This document shows positions 54,159 through 64,000 of a stretch of DNA of 64,000 bases, piece after piece. The notes below the pieces were generated by a model. The model was not told the DNA's origin. It saw only the letters and a list, made by a program, of their open reading frames with translations, and did not search any database. This DNA comes from Gambelia wislizenii. Lineage: Eukaryota > Chordata > Lepidosauria > Squamata > Crotaphytidae. The DNA is taken from positions 4,109,501 to 4,173,500 of the forward strand of contig JAUMIR010000015.1 in NCBI GenBank assembly GCA_030847615.1, read 5' to 3'. Position 1 is the first letter of the stretch; the number at the start of each line of letters is the position of its first letter. A program made the translations under genes and the position numbers.

Positions 54159-54758
54159 ACTTTTTCAGATGGGCTTTTTATTCCATGGCAGACACGGAAC
54201 AGGGTCGTGAAAGTCAACCCTGTCTGTCCATCCTGCTCCCATGCTGTTCTTGTGCTGCCCTCGTGATATTTTATTCACGGGGAAACATCACTGAATAGAC
54301 CACTGGTTCCGTTATTGTCATGGATTCATGTGTGGTCTGAAAGGCGCCCTGTTCCTCTCCCATTATGCTGGCGCGATGCCAGCCGTGGGAGGAGATCTGT
54401 TCCGAACACTTCCGGTCTAGATCGGGACATTAAGGTAAGTGACACCCTTCCCCCCCCCCCCGGGTTACTTGTTTTTTAAAATGTGTTGTTGTGCTTTGTG
54501 TACTTTTAAGTTTGTTTGTTTTTTACTTTTATTTTTAAATTCCCTGCGGTATGGGCAGGATTTGTTTTCCCTGTAGTAAATGCAGCTTTACCATGCCTGC
54601 ATTTACAGCAGGGAAGCCAAGGGGAGGGGTAGCGGTTTCTCTCCTGCAAAAAGGTAGATGTGCAAACAGTTTTAAATTATTCTGTGGCAGTGATGGGAGT
54701 GGGGCTGGACAGTACTATGGGGGCAGAAATTGGGTTTATTCAGCAAGTCTGAAAATGT
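54159..54758. mobile_element. Nonautonomous DNA transposon, 6-bp TSD family (copy 2)
   Basis: Starts actttttcagatgggc and ends agtctgaaaatgt. It carries gatcgggacattaaggtaag near 54420, opposite in orientation to copy 1. Flanks ctaagg and cctagg match imperfectly. Confidence 0.65.
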
Positions 54759-54769
54759 CCTAGGCCTTT

Positions 54770-55116
54770 TCCACAGGAGCGAGTGGCCTCTTAGCAGATT
54801 TTGATGTTCTTCTATACCCAGCACCTATCCCTCCATGTATATGGACTTAAGGGTGCTCAATATGGCCTTTTCCCCAGTTCGGGACTGAAGGTGGCATGCA
54901 ACAGATTTAAAAACATAGTTAAAAATTCACAAAATACAAGAGTTTAATACTGACTAACCTATCCAAATAAATTAAAACAAATTAAAAGCATAAATCATTT
55001 TTTAAAAAAACACACACAACAGCACAACAAAAATAACAAATAAAAAAAATAATCCAGCACACTGCACAAGTCCCATCAGTTTGTCCTCCAGAGCCTGTCG
55101 AAATAGAAGGCTTTTA
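54770..55116. other. No gene; possible reverse LINE tail
   Basis: 54890-55060 is AT-rich and resembles a degraded L2 tail. Nothing else seen. Confidence 0.35.
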
Positions 55117-55285
55117 TATGTTGGACTAGGACTCTACTCTGGGAGAGAGTTCAAATCTCCGCTCAGCCATGCAAACCCATTGGGTGGCCTTGGGACAAGT
55201 CACACTCTCTCAGCCTCAGAGGAAGGCAAGGGAAAAGCCACTCTGAGCAAATCTTGCCAAGAAAACCCAGTACAGGTATATCGCC
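55117..55285 (+). mobile_element. tRNA-derived SINE
   Basis: ttatatgttggactaggact, ttcaaatctccgctcagcca (B box side), acaagtcacactctctcagc, aatcttgccaagaaaaccca. Confidence 0.85.
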
Positions 55286-55289
55286 ATGG

Positions 55290-55970
55290 ATGCTTTATCT
55301 TTGCTCCTGGGCATGACTTCTTTAACAGAAACATTGGTACAAGAGGTAAAAACACTATGGAAAAAACAGGGAGAAGTTCCAAACACCACAGAAAAGAAGA
55401 GCAGTTCAGCAAACTTTTTATGCACATGTGAAATGAAACCATCAGGTCAGGAAAGCTTTGCATAAGGAAACAAAAAACATTTTGAATTTTCTAGAGACCA
55501 CTTGAAGGCTTCTTCCAAATGCATGATCCCAGAATGATGCCCCCCCCAACATAGCCTCCACTTTACTTATGAGTTCCATTTTTTTGTTGTGGCAAAACTT
55601 AGAGATCCATGCTTTTTCAACATGCTAGGGAAGCTGGTGAGGCAGGCTAATCTGCTTTCCCCTTTTCTTTCTGTTTTGCTATTCATGCATGTTTAGTAAG
55701 GGATTCTGGAGGCAGCTGCTGTTTACCTTGCCTGTTGTAGCCAGGCACATACAGCTACAGTAGGATCATTTAGATAGGAATCCCATTCATTCCCAGGTCA
55801 CACTTTATTGCATCACTTACTGCAAACACGCTGCTGCAACCCAACACTGAAAGTCTGTCTTTCTCCAGCTTTCCTCCCATTGCTAATACTGAAACACCTC
55901 CTCCACCAAAAAACCCCCTTCTAGTTAGACAGAAGAAAAAAAGGGGGTGGGCTGAGCGCCTGTAAAAAGA
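55290..55970. other. No gene recognised
   Basis: Unique-looking; nothing supportable. Confidence 0.4.
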
Positions 55971-55976
55971 CTTTGG

Positions 55977-56781
55977 ACATTATCAGATGGGGCCAAAATG
56001 CCCCGTTACTGCCCCGCCACCTCCTCTACCGTTCCTGCAGGAACAGACTCCCTTCCTCCTTTGCCAGCTGGCTGTAAAGGCAGCCGCCATAAGGCTTCCT
56101 TTACGACCGACCGGCTGGCTGAAATCCCGCTCGTTCTCAAGAGAGAATGAGCTGGAGGGAAATTCAAAATACCCCCCCCCCAGCTGTCAAAGAAAAAATA
56201 AAAGGCAAAAATACAGTTGTCCCTCCATATCCACGGATTTGGTATCCACGGATTTAAGTATTCATGGCTTGAAAATATTCTTTTAAAAATACTAATCCAA
56301 AAAGTAACCCTTGATTTTGCCATCTTATATAAGGGACACCATTTTGCTCTGCCATTGCATATCATGGGACATGAGAATTCATGGATTTTGGTATCCACGG
56401 GGGTCCTGGAACCAACCCGCAGCGCACAGGAAGGGACAACTATAAATTAAAAATAAAACAAGCAACCCGGGGGGGGGGAGGGTGCCACTTTCCTTGATGT
56501 CCCGATTGTGGCAGGAAGTGATTGGCACGGAGCTCCTCCCTCGTGCTTGTCATCTCGGAACAGGGATGGGGACCCTTTTCCCACATCCCTGATTCCGTGA
56601 CAGGCATGGAAGAACACGGAAAAGGTGTTCTATTCCTGATGTTTCAACGTGAATACAATACCCTGGGAGCACCACGGGGGCAGGATAGGAGCAGCACGGA
56701 GGGGCTCGACCTCATCCAAAAGGGAGCCCCTTTTCTCGCCACTGTTCCTGCCCTGGAATAATTGACCCGTCTGATCATCTC
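55977..56781. mobile_element. Nonautonomous DNA transposon, 6-bp TSD family (copy 3)
   Basis: Starts acattatcagatggggcc and ends cgtctgatcatctc. A perfect 6-bp target duplication, ctttgg, lies at 55971-55976 and 56782-56787. It is closely similar to copy 1 in the same orientation but carries a MER2-like MITE at 56214-56442. Confidence 0.85.
56214..56442. mobile_element. MER2-like Tigger MITE inside another transposon
   Basis: Starts CAGTTGTCCCTCCATATCC and ends gaagggacaactat. Copy 1 of the host element lacks it, so it is a later insertion. Confidence 0.85.
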
Positions 56782-56836
56782 CTTTGGAACAAGGAACTTC
56801 ATTGTCGGAGTCCTTGTCAACTTAAATATGTCTGTA

Positions 56837-56890
56837 AGAGGGTCACCTTAGAGTCACCTTAAGTCTTGAAGGCACCCAACAACACAGAGG
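56837..56890 (+). mobile_element. tRNA-SINE 3' tail
   Basis: gtcaccttaagtcttgaagg followed by cacccaacaacac, the end of the SINE family seen elsewhere. Confidence 0.6.
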
Positions 56891-57039
56891 CTTAGACTGG
56901 CACAAAACGCTGATGTTATTCTGGAGCCAAGTTTTAAAAAAATCCTACAGCTTTTTACTATACCGTTTGAGGTTCAGTGGATTCCATTCAAGTCTGCCTA
57001 TCTCCATGGTTTATAGAAACATAGGCTGCTGTGTGGACA

Positions 57040-57845
57040 CACTGAAGAAATAATGCAGTTTGACCCCACTTTAACTGCCATGGCTCTGTGCTTCAGGAAA
57101 TCATCAGACGTTCTGAATATGGCGTTATCACGACACCAGGAGGTCACTAAAGGGCTTCTTTTTCAGACGACATCATTCCGTTCTTATTATGCTCCCATTC
57201 GGCTGTCGTTGTGCCAGCGCTGCTTTTTATTGATGGGCTAAGCCATCAATGGATCCCCCGTTCCGTTTCTGTAATGGAATGATGGGCGAGTGAAAGGGTG
57301 CTCCATTATGCTGGCGCAATGGGAGATCCGTGCCAGAACACATCCGGGTGAGATTGGGACATCGAGGTAAGTGACACACTTTTTTGTACTCTCCCCGGGT
57401 TACTTGTTAAGTTTTAAGTGTGTTTTGGTACTTAGTGTCACCTTCACTGTTGTATTTTGCTTTTTATTTTTGAATTTCCTGCACCCTGGTCTTCTCACAA
57501 GAGCAGCTGGGATTTCAATCCAGGAAGTGAAAGGAACTCCGTTCAAGCTCCGTTAACTCCTGGGCTGCCCTGCCGAGGCAACAAGCCGCAATTAAAGCAG
57601 GTGTGAAAACTTCTTATTTTTTGGCGTTACAGGGGCGGGAGGGGAGATTGCAAGACAGGAATGCTTTTTTTTTGTTTTGTTTTGTTCCCGTCTGATAATC
57701 TCCATAGAATTCCGGGATTAGTAGTTTTGTGAGCTATTTCGTCTTCTCTGTCAGAGAGCTCTGGTGCCACAATAAACTACAAATCCCAGGATTCCATAGG
57801 ATTCAGCCATGGTAGTTAAAGTGGTGTCAAACTGCATTATTTCTG
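57040..57845. mobile_element. Palindromic MITE (actgcagaaataatgc family) interrupted
   Basis: Left part 57044-57097 (gaagaaataatgcagtttga, ccactttaactgccatgg) and right part 57703-57845 (aactacaaatcccaggattc ... aactgcattatttctgaag). Copy 4 of the 6-bp TSD family splits it. Confidence 0.75.
57098..57702. mobile_element. Nonautonomous DNA transposon, 6-bp TSD family (copy 4)
   Basis: Starts aaatcatcagacg and ends ccgtctgataatctc. It includes gattgggacatcgaggtaag near 57353. Lies inside another MITE; the target duplication is not clear. Confidence 0.65.
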
Positions 57846-57849
57846 AAGC

Positions 57850-58083
57850 CATAGAGTCTTAGAGCTGCAAGGGGCCACAAGGGCCATCTAGTTCAACCCC
57901 CTTCAGCCATGCAGGAATACACAACTCAAACACTCCTGAAAAATGCCCACCCAGTCCCTGTTTCAAGACCTCCAAAGAGGGAGAGCTCACCACCTCTGAG
58001 GCAGTCTATTCCACTGTGAAAAAGCTCTTACACTCGAGAAGTTATTCTAATGTTTAGGTAGAATCTCTTTTCTTGTCGTTTTA
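57850..58083 (-). mobile_element. CR1 LINE 3' fragment, diverged
   Basis: Reverse orientation: catagagtcttagagctgca, gggccatctagttcaaccc, gtttaggtagaatctctttt. Confidence 0.8.
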
Positions 58084-58089
58084 AATTGT

Positions 58090-58218
58090 CTTGTTTTAAC
58101 TTATCCAATGGGTTCAAATGCTTTTGGTATATTTCAATTAGTTCCACTCTTTTAAAACTGTTTAGATTGGTTTTATACCCCTGAAATCCTTGGACATAGG
58201 GGGAGAGAGAGAGAAATA

Positions 58219-58257
<39 letters not shown>

Positions 58258-58800
58258 GTAATAATAAATGGCACAGATGGATAAATTAACGAATTGGATG
58301 AGAGGAAAACCTTTGGAAATGTTTCTTAAAACCTGAGAACCTTTTGTAACTTATGTAAAACGAAGAAGAGGGGAAGCCTATATAATGGGATTTAACAGTT
58401 AAAGAGGATTGTTTAAGGGAGAGGGAATTTAATAGGTGGTATATTTTTAGCATTAAGGTAGGGGTGCTTGCTATTTATAGGAGAATGTAGTGTAGTAAAT
58501 GAATGTAATAGAAGATAAAAGGAGACGTTGAATACTAGAATATATTAAAGGTAGAGACAGTCTAAGAACATGTGGGAAGTATTTTAGAATGTGTGAAAGT
58601 TTCTTGTTTTGTTTGTGTGTGTGTATTTTGTCTCTGTGTGTATGTCTGGGTAGGTAAATCTGGATAACAGACTAGGGGAATTTTAATAATCTGTTTAGGA
58701 GGTATTATTGATTGTTTGTATAGTTTTTCATTTGTTATTATATGTTGTTATGTGTTTTGATAACATCTAATAAAATAGTCAAATTAAAATCATACTAATA
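58090..58800 (+). repeat. ATT microsatellite and LINE-like 3' region
   Basis: (ATT)n at 58219-58257. 58262-58790 is AT-rich, without stops in the usual L1 pattern, and ends tctaataaaatagtcaaatt, like an L1-type 3' end. Weak assignment. Confidence 0.4.
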
Positions 58801-58811
58801 CTACTACTAAT

Positions 58812-58985
58812 GATGATGATGATGATGTTGTATTTATATCCTGCATCTCCCATCAGGATCGGGACAGCAAACATCATATAAAGCATTACATGACAATCTA
58901 TTACAAATATTAATTCCTAAGTCACTGAACATAAAAACTGTATCCACCCAACCCCAAAGCAAATGCTTTCATGTTTATGGTGTTG
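58812..58985 (-). mobile_element. LINE 3' tail fragment with ATG repeat
   Basis: (atg)n, then ttgtatttatatcctgcatc and gatcgggacagcaaacatca: a reverse L2-like tail. Confidence 0.5.
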
Positions 58986-59029
58986 TTGTTGTTGTTATGA
59001 ACCACAGTGCTACAAGTCATAAAAGGGAA

Positions 59030-59420
59030 TTAACTTTCCAGTTTTCCCCATGGATAAATAGCCAGCTCCCCAAACAAATCCCAGGGTCTGAGGAACCCAC
59101 AACCCAATTCCCCTCCCTTCTTGTCTCATTCCCCCAGGCTCATCAGCATGTTAATGAGCAGCCACCCTAATTAATAGGTCCAATCAGCCAAGCAAGGAGA
59201 TATGATTATTCCCTCTGTCTGGCTTTTCCAAGGCCGCCTCTTCTCCATCTTCTTTCTCTATTTGGCTGAGCCATGCTGCCGTCACCCACCATAAGCGTGC
59301 ACGCTCCGGTGTGATCGGCTAATGAAAACAAATACTCTTGATGGGTTCATTTGACAATCCAATTTAATTATTTCCCCTCAACCAGATATGAGCATTTCCA
59401 GAGTGAAAACTTGAGGAAAT
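59030..59420. other. Unique-looking block, possible conserved noncoding DNA
   Basis: No repeat recognised. Dense in motif-like text: catgttaatgagcagccacc, ctaattaataggtccaatca, cggctaatgaaaac and ccaatttaattatttc. TAAT cores and a CCAAT-type word suggest regulatory DNA, 35 kb upstream of the ONECUT-like start. Confidence 0.35.
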
Positions 59421-59574
59421 CTATTCCGGCCTCCTTCTGATGGCCTTTTGCAAAGAGATGGGGGGGGGGCATTTTAGTTTCCTGTTTTGTTGAGATGGTG
59501 TCGCACTGACAGTCGATGGCGAGGTGTGCCCAAACGTTCCATCACTTTGCATGCTTTCACTTGCATTTTCTTGC

Positions 59575-60130
59575 ATTTGGACTACAACTCCCATCAGCCA
59601 ACAAGGGATGGACAACTGTAGCCCTTCTGATACTTTTGGCCTACAGCTTCCAGCTGCCTTAGCCAACATACATTATCTGCTGCATTGTCAATTATATAAT
59701 GGTATTAGAGAGCAATATCTAGCTCCCATCCTCAGAAATTTGAGGGAAAGGGACGATGAAAGCAAGCTGTTTCAGCTATTGCAAGGAGTAGAGCCTTTTA
59801 TAACTCTCAGGGTTGCCTTGTTTGCAGTGAAAGCAGCTATTTTACAGAAGCAAGAAGTAGAAAAGGGCCTAAAATAGACTGTTGTGCAAATTTCAAGAGC
59901 GGTGTAACCAGATCCAAATATTTCAAATTTTATAGAGATTTTTATTAATGTAAGTTTTAAAGTTTTATGTAAGTTTTAAATACACACACACACACACATA
60001 TATATATATATTCTTTTTATCATTGTATATATATACATTTATTTAATTTTCATTTGAAATGGTCTGGAGACTTACTCAATAAAGATGTACTTGTACTTGC
60101 CTTAGCCAACATGGGACAGTGAGGATTCAT
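59575..60130. repeat. hAT-type MITE fragment split by a LINE insertion
   Basis: gactacaactcccatcagcc at 59579 and the inverted context resume after the insert at 60113. Host of the insertion at 59670-60097. Confidence 0.6.
59670..60097 (+). mobile_element. 5'-truncated non-LTR retrotransposon with 15-bp TSD
   Basis: Bounded by perfect 15-bp copies of tgccttagccaacat (59655-59669 and 60098-60112). The first ~205 bases are the end of an ORF (LLHCQLYNGIREQYLAPILR ... ITLRVALFAVKAAILQKQEV) stopping at 59875-59877. The 3' end is aataaagatgtacttgtact, a short-repeat tail rather than poly(A). Clade not identified; not CR1. Confidence 0.85.
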
Positions 60131-60139
60131 GCTAAAGTT

Positions 60140-60670
60140 GCCCACCCTTTCTCATTGTTATTTGCTATCAAGTCAATTTTGGCTTTGGGGGGCAGTTTAC
60201 ACCATCTTGCCCCTGTCCAGAGGATGCAGGGCTTTTGCCCCATTTTCGCCCGGGTAATTCTCATGAGCTCCAGGGCAAAGTCGGGGGGAAAACGGGATAG
60301 GGCCCGATAAAACTTTTTTTAAAACTACATAGGAAAAACCACTCTCGCCAGCAAAAAACAGATCAGGCCCCATGTGACCGCAGAAGCCCATAGTGACATG
60401 CTGGCCCATCGCTGCAGCTTCTGTCTGCCGTCGCGTTTCCACAGCAGGGAGGGTTCCCGTAACATGTGACCAAGGCTGGTCACATGCAGGGGGCCTTGGT
60501 CACATGTTGTGGGGAGGCTTCATGGCTTCAGAGAGAGTTAAGGAGATGGCGACGGTGGTCGCAGTGACAAGGTGGCCTGCCCGCCTGGACTTCCATTCCA
60601 TGCAGGTAACGGGGGAGGAACAGGCCTGATCTGCAGGCTGCCAGGGAGCCAGTGTATACTGGCCCGTGCA
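60140..60670. other. GC-rich segment, no gene recognised
   Basis: Several CpG and a locally repeated ggtcacatg word (60470-60505). Possibly an unrecognised DNA element; boundaries not clear. Confidence 0.35.
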
Positions 60671-60674
60671 GATG

Positions 60675-61027
60675 AATCATAGAATCATAGAGTTGGAAGG
60701 GACCTCCAAGGGCCATCTAGTCCAACCCCCTGCCATGAAGGAATACACAATCAAATCATTCCCAACAGATGGCCATCCAGCCTCTCTTTAAAAACCTCCA
60801 AAGAAGGAGACTCCACCACACTCCCAGGCAGTTCATTCCACTTCCGAACAGCTCTTACTGTCAGGAAGTTCTTCCTCATGTTTAGGTGGGATCTCTTTTC
60901 CTGTAATTTGAACCCATTGCTTCGGTCCTAGTCTCTGGAGCAGCAGAAAACAAGCTTGCTCCATCCTCAGTATGACATCCCTTCAAATATTGAAACATGG
61001 CTCTCATGTCCCATCTCAACCTTCTCT
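60675..61027 (-). mobile_element. CR1 LINE 3' fragment
   Basis: Reverse orientation, ATTCTATG-type tail to the atgtcccatctcaaccttct block, where it abuts the long CR1 copy. Confidence 0.9.
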
Positions 61028-61124
61028 TAGAATCATAGAATCATAGAATCATAGAATTGCAGAGTTGGAAGAGACCACGAGGGCCATCCAGTCCAACCCC
61101 ATTCTGCCACGCAGGAAATCACGA

Positions 61125-63011
61125 TCAAAGCATCCCCGACAGATGGCCATCCAGCCTCTGTTTAAAGACCTCCAAGGAAGGAGACCCCACCACGCTCCGA
61201 GGGAGTGTCTTCCACTGCCGAACAGCTCTTACTGTCAAAAAGTTCCTCCTCATGTTGAGGTGGAATCTCTGTTCCTGGAGCTTGCATCCATTGCTCCATG
61301 TTCCAGTCTCTGGAGCAGCAGAAAACAAGTCTGCTCCATCCTCAGCGTGACACCCCTTCAAATACTTAAACAGGGCTATCATATCGCCTCTTAACCGTCT
61401 TTTTTCCAGGCTAAACATACCCAGCTCCCTAAGTCTCTCCTCATAAGGCATCGTTTCCAGACCTTTCACCATTTTAGTTGCCCTTCTCTGGACACGCTCC
61501 AATTTGTCAATATCCTTTCTGAATTGTGGTGCCCAGAACTGGACACAGTATTCTAAGTGAGGTCTGACCAAGGCAGAATAGAGCGGCACTATGACTTCCT
61601 TGATCTGGACACAATAGTTCTATTGATACAGCCCAAAATCACATTGGCCTTTTACCTTCTGCATCACATTGTTGACTCATGTTCAACGTGTGGTCTACTA
61701 GGACTCCTAGATCCCTTTCGCACATAGTCTCGTTCAGCCAGGTCTCTCCCATCCTATATTTATGCATTTCATTTTTCCGCCCTAAATGCAGTACTTTACA
61801 TTTCTCCGTATTGAATTTCATTTTGTTAGCTTTGGCCCAGCTCTCCAGTCTATCCAGGTCATTCTGAATGTTGATCCTGTCCTCTAGGTTATTAGCTACT
61901 CCTCCTAATTTGGTGTCATCTGCAAATCTGATAAGTATGCCCCTAATTCCCTCATCCAAGTCATTGATAAAGATGTTGAATAGCACTGGGCCCAGGACAG
62001 AACCCTGTGGCACCCCACTGGTCACATCTTTCCAAGACGAACAGGAGCCATTGCTGAGCACCCTTTGGGTTCGACCGGTCAACCAATTACAAATCCATTG
62101 AACAGTTAACTTGTCTAGCCCACATTTTACAAGCTTGTTTGCAAGAATGTCATGGGGAACCTTGTCAAAGGCCTTACTGAAATCAAGGTATGCGATGTCC
62201 ACAGCGTTCCCTTCATCTACCAAGCTGGTAACTTTATCAAAAAAAGAGATCAGATTAGTCTGGCATGACTTGTTTCTCTGAAACCCATGTTGACTTTTTG
62301 TGATTATAGCATTGCATTCTAAATTTTCACAGACTCTCTGTTTAATGATCTGCTCTAGAATCTTCCCTGGTATTGATGTCAGACTAACTGGACGATAATT
62401 GTTGGAATCCTCTTTTCCCCCTTTTTGAAGATGGGAACAACGTTTGCCCTCCTCCAGTCTGCTGGGACTTCTCCTGTTCTCCAGGAGTTCTCAAATATTA
62501 TTGCCAATGGCTCTGAGATTATATTTGCCAGCTCTTTTAATACTCTTGGATGTAGTTCATCTGGTCCTGGAGATTTAAATTCATTTAGATTAAGAAGGTA
62601 TTCCTGTACTACCTCTTTGCTTATTCTGTGCTGGATTTCCCCTATTGTGTCCTCTGTTCCATTCTCCTCAGGTTGGTCCTCCTTTTCCTTTTCTGAAAAC
62701 ACTGAGGCAAAGAAGGTGTTGAGTAATTCTGCCTTTTCTCTGTCCCCTGTTAGCATTTTGCCATCTTCTCCACGTAGTGGCCCTATCATTTCCTTCTTCC
62801 TCCTTTTGCTGCGGACATACCCAAAAAAACCCTTTTTATTGTTCTTAACCTTCCTAGCAAGCCTGAGCTCATTCTGCGCTTTAGCTTTTCTGACTTTACT
62901 CCTAAACGTGTTCGCTATCTGTTTGAATTCTTCTTTGGTGATTTCCCGCCTTTTCCATTTTCTATACATGTTCCGTTTAAAACTTAGCTCCATTGAAAGT
63001 TCTTTAGTCAT
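61125..63011 (-). pseudogene. CR1 ORF2 reverse-transcriptase region, frameshifted
   Basis: CR1 ORF2 copies element RNA into DNA at the nicked target. Pieces in order: a linker with VRKAKAQNELRLARKVKNNK (62379-63011), then RT text with LDFSKAFDKVPH, GVPQGSVLGPVLFNIFINDL, catalytic RFADDTKLGG and NTEKCKVLHLG (61639-62223), then the C-terminal region [20 protein letters not shown] to [13 protein letters not shown] (61125-61589). Single-base shifts near 62430 (in a G/A run) and about 61650 break the frame. The YADD-type motif appears as FADD, as usual for CR1. Confidence 0.93.
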
Positions 63012-63041
63012 CCATCCTGGTTTCTTGAGACACCTCCCATT

Positions 63042-63920
63042 TTATTTCCTCAATGGTACTGTTTGAAATTGTGCCTTCAGTATCTCCCTTTTGAGAAAGT
63101 CCCATCCGTCTTGAGGTCTCTTCTCTTTTAGTATTCCTGACCATGGGATCACCCCCAGTATTTCCATGAGTTTATTGAAATCAGCTCTCCTAAAATCAAG
63201 AATGCGTGTCTGACTATGTCTGGCTTCTCCTTTCCATTGTATAACAAACTCCAGGAGAACATGATCACTCTCACCTAAGGATCCCACCACTTGCACCCCA
63301 TTAACCAGGTCATCTCTGTTGGTTAGGATCAGATCTAAAATAGCTGACCCCCTTGTTGCCTCTTCCACCTTTTGGACCATGAAATTGTTTTCCAGGCAAG
63401 TAAGGAATTTGCTAGACCTTGAAGTTTTGGCTGAGTTAGATTGCCAGCAAATACCAGGATAGTTGAAGTCACCCATCACTACTACATCTCTCCTTTCTGC
63501 GTGTGTATTCATCTGTTCTAAAAAGGCATCATCCAATTCCTCCGTCTGATTTGGGGGTCTGTAGTAGAGTCCCACAATAACATCCCTGTTGTTTCCCTCC
63601 CCTTTAGTTTTTATCCAGATGCTCTCCACCTGGCTTCCAGTATTGATGTCATGGATCACTTCACTGGTGTAAATATCCCTGACATATAATGCTATTCCTC
63701 CTCCTTTCCTGTTTGGCCTGTTTCTCCTATAAAGGTTATACCCCTCTATTCCTACATTCCAATCATGAGACTCGTCCCACCAGGTTTCAGTAATGCCTAT
63801 TATATCATATTTGTTTTGTAGTGCGAGGAGTTCAAGTTCACCTTGCTTATTTCCCATGCTCTGTGCATTAGTGTAGAGACATCTAAGACCATGTGTTCCC
63901 TTTACTTGCTCCCTGTGCAA
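63042..63920 (-). pseudogene. CR1 ORF2 apurinic-type endonuclease region
   Basis: An open frame of about 292 codons encoding the nicking endonuclease that starts CR1 integration. Motifs in order: LYTNAQSMGNK, GITETWWDE, GGGIALYV, VGLYYRPPN, VVVMGDFNYPGICW, LDLILTN and GESDHVLLEF. The Asn, Glu, Asp and His positions expected for this fold are all present. The first codon in this frame is TTG at 63920, and the frame probably belongs to a longer ORF2 that starts outside the window. It is broken from the RT region near 63045. Confidence 0.93.
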
Positions 63921-64000
63921 GTTTTTTTGCCTCCCACTGTTGGGTCCTTGCGCTGTTTGCCTTGTTCCCTCTATGACAGTTTGACTATTTTCTCCAGCCC

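Larger units (their letters stand above)
61029..64000 (-). mobile_element. Long CR1 LINE copy, running off the right edge
   Basis: At least 2.97 kb of one CR1 element. It starts with three or more ATTCTATG-type units at 61029-61057 and continues through the 3' UTR and ORF2 to the endonuclease. The N-terminal end of ORF2 and any ORF1 lie outside the window. Lesions are frameshifts near 61650, 62430 and 63045, so it is dead, though little diverged. Confidence 0.96.

Noticed and set aside
61125..63920. Counting the CR1 frames as host genes
   Set aside because: Endonuclease and RT motifs, the ATTCTATG tail and multiple truncated copies show a retrotransposon, and the frames are shifted.

Overview
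The window is vertebrate nuclear DNA, almost certainly from a squamate reptile (lizard). This rests on dense CR1 LINE fragments ending in ATTCTATG-type repeats, L2 3' tails, tRNA-derived and 5S-rRNA-derived SINEs, Tigger-like elements with TA target duplications, hAT MITEs with 8-bp target duplications, and long GATA arrays. There are no operons, ribosome binding sites or prokaryotic features. The species is an inference from repeat content; I cannot name it.

Only one host gene can be supported. On the minus strand, 23236-24321 holds the first coding exon of a ONECUT-family transcription factor (CUT domain plus homeodomain). The exon encodes residues 1-321: a conserved N-terminal region with a His tract, then the CUT domain. 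It ends at a GTAAG donor at the position and phase expected for the family. The homeodomain exon is not in the window, so the intron runs at least 23 kb and leaves the left edge. The protein differs from ONECUT1/2/3 at several normally fixed CUT positions and fits best a fourth, ONECUT-like paralogue. A splice acceptor just upstream of the ATG and a possible 37-nt noncoding exon near 25.4 kb suggest a spliced 5' UTR.

Layout: 1-23.2 kb is intron 1, with nested Tigger elements, CR1, L2 and SINEs, plus a few unique stretches (about 8.85-9.24, 11.1-11.5, 17.3-17.6 and 20.9-21.2 kb) that could be conserved regulatory DNA. 23.2-25.5 kb is the gene's 5' part. 26.6-33.2 kb is rich in MITEs. 35-43 kb has low- to moderate-copy sequence with a near-perfect hairpin and several tandem arrays (a short minisatellite, GATA repeats, a 76-bp array). 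43.9-45.6 kb is a large inverted duplication whose two arms were each later invaded by a different repeat. 46-48 kb has more tandem repeats. 49-58 kb is stacked SINEs, CR1, LINE and DNA-transposon copies. 61.0-64.0 kb is a long CR1 copy (minus strand, running off the right edge) with recognisable endonuclease and reverse-transcriptase regions broken by frameshifts.

The strongest new observations are the divergent ONECUT paralogue with its candidate 5' UTR exon, the invaded inverted duplication, the 35.5-kb hairpin, three small dispersed element families defined by comparing copies inside the window, and a roughly 450-bp ancient repeat shared between 12.3 and 49.5 kb. No CRISPR array, structural RNA gene or novel multi-gene system was found. 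All alignments were made by eye.
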